Assembly (NCBI GenBank): GCA_002369495.1
Contig: DFFD01000195.1
Coordinates: forward strand, 8,467-16,056
DNA: 7,590 bases
Source of the DNA: Lachnospiraceae bacterium UBA3785
Lineage (GTDB): Bacteria; Bacillota; Clostridia; Lachnospirales; Lachnospiraceae
Direction: 5' to 3'
Within the stretch, counting starts at the first letter, position 1. The number at the start of each line of letters is the position of its first letter. The notes under the pieces are model-generated. The model worked only from the letters and a program-made list of their open reading frames with translations. It did no database searches and was not told the origin of the DNA. Below, piece by piece: positions 5,516-7,590 of this stretch. A program made the position numbers and the translations under genes.

Positions 5516-6382
5516 ATGGCAAAAGAAAAAGTAGTAGTACCCGGAAAGAAAAAGAAATTAACGCTGTTCGACTACATCCTCTACGTTGTCTTCGCGATCC
5601 TTTCCCTGATCATCATCGTTCCGATCTGGAAAGTTCTCATCGACTCCTTCAATGCGGTCGGCGTTTACAAGTTCCAGCTGTGGCCGTCTGACCCGACGTT
5701 CGCCGGCTACCTGACGATCTTCAGCACCGCGAAGCTGTTCCGCCCGTTTGTGAACTCTGTTGTCACGACGATCATCGGAACCCTGCTCGGTCTGGTCATG
5801 TCCACCCTCGGCGGCTATGTCCTGAACCAGTACGAGATGCCCGGCAGAAATATCATTTCCTATTTCCTGCTGTTCACCATGATCTTCTCCGGCGGCATGA
5901 TCCCGGAGTACCTGGTCATGAAGAGACTCGGTCTCGTCGACAACATGTGGATCCTGGTCGTCAAGCACGGCATGAACGTCTACAACCTGGTCCTTATGAA
6001 GAACTTCTTCGAAGGCATCCCGGGAACCCTGTATGAAGCTGCCAAGCTCGACGGCTGCACGCCGATGCAGATCTTCTACAAGATCGTGCTTCCGCTTTCC
6101 AAGGCGGCTCTTGCCTCCATCGGTCTTATGTTCGCGGTCACGATCTGGAACGATTACAGCACGGTCCAGATCTACATCACCAACCCGACGCAGGTCAACT
6201 TCCAGTACCAGCTGCGCGTCATGATCATGGATGGTGATACGCCGACGACAGCCTACAAGGTATCGCAGAACACTCTGTACTATGCCTCGATCGTATGCGC
6301 GATCCTGCCTTTCATGGTTGCGTATCCGTTCCTGCAGGATTACTTCGTACAGGGCGTCAACGTCGGTGCCGTCAAGGAGTAA
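5516..6382 (+). CDS. Sugar ABC transporter permease, YtcP-like
   Basis: This 288-residue membrane protein is the second half of the import channel. A lysine-rich N-terminus (residues 3-14) precedes helices near 19-41, 79-103, 112-128, 141-163, 195-213 and 255-275. The EAA loop reads YEAAKLDGC at 173-181 and is followed by IFYKIVLPL, the surface expected to contact the ATPase. The FFEGIPGTLYEAA run and the NVGAVKE end are typical of YtcP-like proteins, which pair with LplB-like permeases. AAGGAGG at 5500-5506 overlaps the stop codon of the preceding gene and lies 9 nt before the ATG, so the two permeases are probably translationally linked and made in equal amounts. A strong terminator follows the stop codon by about 22 nt, marking the end of the core operon. 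The exact imported sugar cannot be deduced from the sequence. Confidence 0.94.
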   Translation: MAKEKVVVPGKKKKLTLFDYILYVVFAILSLIIIVPIWKVLIDSFNAVGVYKFQLWPSDPTFAGYLTIFSTAKLFRPFVNSVVTTIIGTLLGLVMSTLGGYVLNQYEMPGRNIISYFLLFTMIFSGGMIPEYLVMKRLGLVDNMWILVVKHGMNVYNLVLMKNFFEGIPGTLYEAAKLDGCTPMQIFYKIVLPLSKAALASIGLMFAVTIWNDYSTVQIYITNPTQVNFQYQLRVMIMDGDTPTTAYKVSQNTLYYASIVCAILPFMVAYPFLQDYFVQGVNVGAVKE

Positions 6383-6404
6383 TCATCCGATCTATACTTA
6401 TCCG

Positions 6405-6438
6405 GCAGGAAGGCGGCCAAATGCCTTCCTGCTTTTTT
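6405..6438 (+). terminator. Intrinsic terminator of the transporter operon
   Basis: A perfect 10-bp GC-rich stem (GCAGGAAGGC 6405-6414 with GCCTTCCTGC 6423-6432) with an 8-nt loop is followed directly by six T (6433-6438). This should end most transcripts from the promoter at 2638-2666. Only 22 nt separate it from the next start codon and no promoter fits in between, so the downstream esterase must depend on read-through or on a promoter inside the permease gene. Confidence 0.92.
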
Positions 6439-6460
6439 CGTAAAAAGGAGAATAAAGAGC

Positions 6461-7231
6461 ATGCAGCGCATTATCTACGCGGGCGACAGCACCGTCACTT
6501 TCAACCATATCGCGACCTACCCGCAGACCGGTCTCTCCCAGGGCCTGTCCCTCTACGTGAAGGATGACGTCTTCATCCGCAGCTTTGCGATCAACGGCCG
6601 GAGCACGAAATCCTTCATCGACCAGGGACGCCTCAAGGCGGTCGACGAGTACCTGATGCCCGGCGATTTCCTCTTCATCCAGTTCGGCCACAACGACGAG
6701 AAGATGTCCGATCCGCTGCGCTACGCGGATCCGCACACGACCTACCGGGACAACCTGAAATTATTTGTCGAGACGGCGAGAAAGCATGACGCGGTTCCGG
6801 TGATCATTTCCCCGATCGCGCGGAGGCTCTTTGACACGAGCGGAAAATTCCTTCCGGGCTCCCACGGAGAATTCCCGGAAGCGGCGAGGATCGTCGCGGA
6901 GGAGACAGGCTGCGCCTTCATTGAGATGACCAGCGTATCGGAGAATTATATCGCGATGCTCGGCGATTTCGCCTCCCGTCCGCTCTATGTCTATCCGAAG
7001 GACAACTCCCACCTGACGATGCAGGGCGCGGTCGTGATGGCCGGGTTCCTTGCGGACGGGCTCCTTAAGCTCGGCAGCCCCTACTCGGATCTTCTGGTCC
7101 CGAGAGACGCGAAGATCATCGACGAGGACGACGCGCCGGCCCATCAGCCCTACATGGTGCAGGAGCAGGGCGAGGAGTTCTCGGATCCGACGCTCAACCT
7201 GGACGCGTTCCAGAACGAGAAGCAGGACTGA
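6461..7231 (+). CDS. SGNH/GDSL hydrolase, rhamnogalacturonan acetylesterase type (CE12-like)
   Basis: This 256-residue esterase probably removes acetyl groups from galacturonate residues of rhamnogalacturonan or related oligosaccharides. The SGNH blocks are all visible: GDST at 8-11 with nucleophile S10, the block II glycine in INGRS (G46), GHND at 76-79 with N78 in the oxyanion hole, and DNSH at 181-184 supplying D181 and H184 of the catalytic triad. GDSTV with GHND and a late D-x-x-H is the pattern of the fungal RGAE and Bacillus RhgT/YesT group. There is no signal peptide (the protein starts MQRIIYAGDS), so the enzyme is predicted to be cytoplasmic and to act after uptake. About 50 acidic residues beyond the last block form a tail of unknown role. 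AAAGGAG lies 10 nt before the ATG. The gene follows the transporter terminator and may share its message through read-through. Other acetylated sugars, such as xylo-oligosaccharides, are possible substrates. Confidence 0.88.
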   Translation: MQRIIYAGDSTVTFNHIATYPQTGLSQGLSLYVKDDVFIRSFAINGRSTKSFIDQGRLKAVDEYLMPGDFLFIQFGHNDEKMSDPLRYADPHTTYRDNLKLFVETARKHDAVPVIISPIARRLFDTSGKFLPGSHGEFPEAARIVAEETGCAFIEMTSVSENYIAMLGDFASRPLYVYPKDNSHLTMQGAVVMAGFLADGLLKLGSPYSDLLVPRDAKIIDEDDAPAHQPYMVQEQGEEFSDPTLNLDAFQNEKQD

Positions 7232-7267
7232 ACGCCGAAAAATAAAAAGAGAAAGCAAGAGTTTTTG

Positions 7268-7590
7268 ATGAAAACATTTCCTGATACCGATGCGGCCGAG
7301 GAGAAATTTGTCCGGTATTACAAAAAATATAAGAACAGTCCGATGAAGGTCCTTCTGGGCTTTTACCGGGGCCAGTACCACAAATTCCTGATCAGCTGCG
7401 TCTTTTATCTGCTGAAACACTCGCCGGCGCTTTTCTCGCCGCTGCTCATCGCCAACGTGATCAACGGGGTGCTCGCCGGCGGCAGCGAGGCTCCCCGGGC
7501 GGTCCTTGTGAACGCCGGGATCTGGCTCGGCCTTCTCGCGATGCACCTGCCCGCGAACTACATGTACGCGATGTACAGGAGCCGCGTGAC
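7268..7590 (+). CDS. ABC exporter-type transporter, N-terminal part (cut by window end)
   Basis: Only 107 codons are present, and the frame runs open off the right edge. The N-terminal 25 residues are charged (EEKFVRYYKKYKNSP). They are followed by an amphipathic LLGFYRGQYHKF stretch and a hydrophobic region at about 41-70 ending in PLLIANVINGVLAGG, then a second at about 79-96. This layout resembles the first helices of type I ABC exporter half-transporters with a fused ATPase (PF00664 domain), but the ATP-binding domain lies outside the window, so the call is moderate. The ATG at 7268 lies 36 nt after the esterase stop, suggesting co-transcription. Its ribosome binding site is weak (AAGAG about 6 nt upstream, in an A-rich leader). 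The substrate is unknown. Such a protein should not be assumed to power the importer upstream, which needs a separate soluble ATPase. Confidence 0.62.
   Translation, partial: MKTFPDTDAAEEKFVRYYKKYKNSPMKVLLGFYRGQYHKFLISCVFYLLKHSPALFSPLLIANVINGVLAGGSEAPRAVLVNAGIWLGLLAMHLPANYMYAMYRSRV

Noticed and set aside
6393..6398. TATACT as a -10 for the SGNH esterase
   Set aside because: No -35-like hexamer lies 16-18 nt upstream, and the terminator at 6405-6438 would stop any transcript started there.

Overview
The window looks like a pectin-related glycan-use locus from a fairly GC-rich Firmicute, most likely a Clostridia/Lachnospiraceae-type gut or rumen anaerobe. The evidence is AGGAGG-type ribosome binding sites, a lipoprotein sugar-binding protein with a GS-rich linker, LplB/YtcP-type permeases without their own ATPase, a cre-like operator, and an oligosaccharide-type pectinesterase. 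The lineage is inferred from gene style only; no rRNA or marker gene is present.

Layout. Positions 1-110 hold a 37-bp tandem repeat cut by the window edge. At 130-885 (+) is a short pectin methylesterase with a complete active site but no signal peptide and no first part of the beta-helix. At 905-985 is a long near-perfect palindrome of the GGGACGGTTC type, which also forms a bidirectional terminator. It separates the esterase from a convergent serine hydrolase of the beta-lactamase/family VIII esterase fold (965-2323, -), whose stop codon lies inside the palindrome. A divergent control region (2324-2761) carries an extended -10 promoter flanked by two LacI/CcpA-type palindromes. It drives a solute-binding lipoprotein (2762-4456) and two permeases (4554-5501, 5516-6382), closed by a strong intrinsic terminator (6405-6438). 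Next come a cytoplasmic rhamnogalacturonan-acetylesterase-type SGNH hydrolase (6461-7231) and the 5' end of what looks like an ABC exporter-type membrane protein (7268 to the window end).

How the parts could work together (inference): the binding protein and permeases import partly esterified pectin or rhamnogalacturonan oligosaccharides, powered by a shared MsmX-type ATPase encoded elsewhere. The pectinesterase removes methyl groups, the SGNH enzyme removes acetyl groups, and the serine hydrolase may remove another ester, all inside the cell. The binding-protein and permease genes use a visibly different, highly expressed-type codon set from the flanking enzymes. The most unusual features are the related repeats on both sides of the shortened pectinesterase gene, the palindrome that supplies the end of a protein, and the two-operator promoter.
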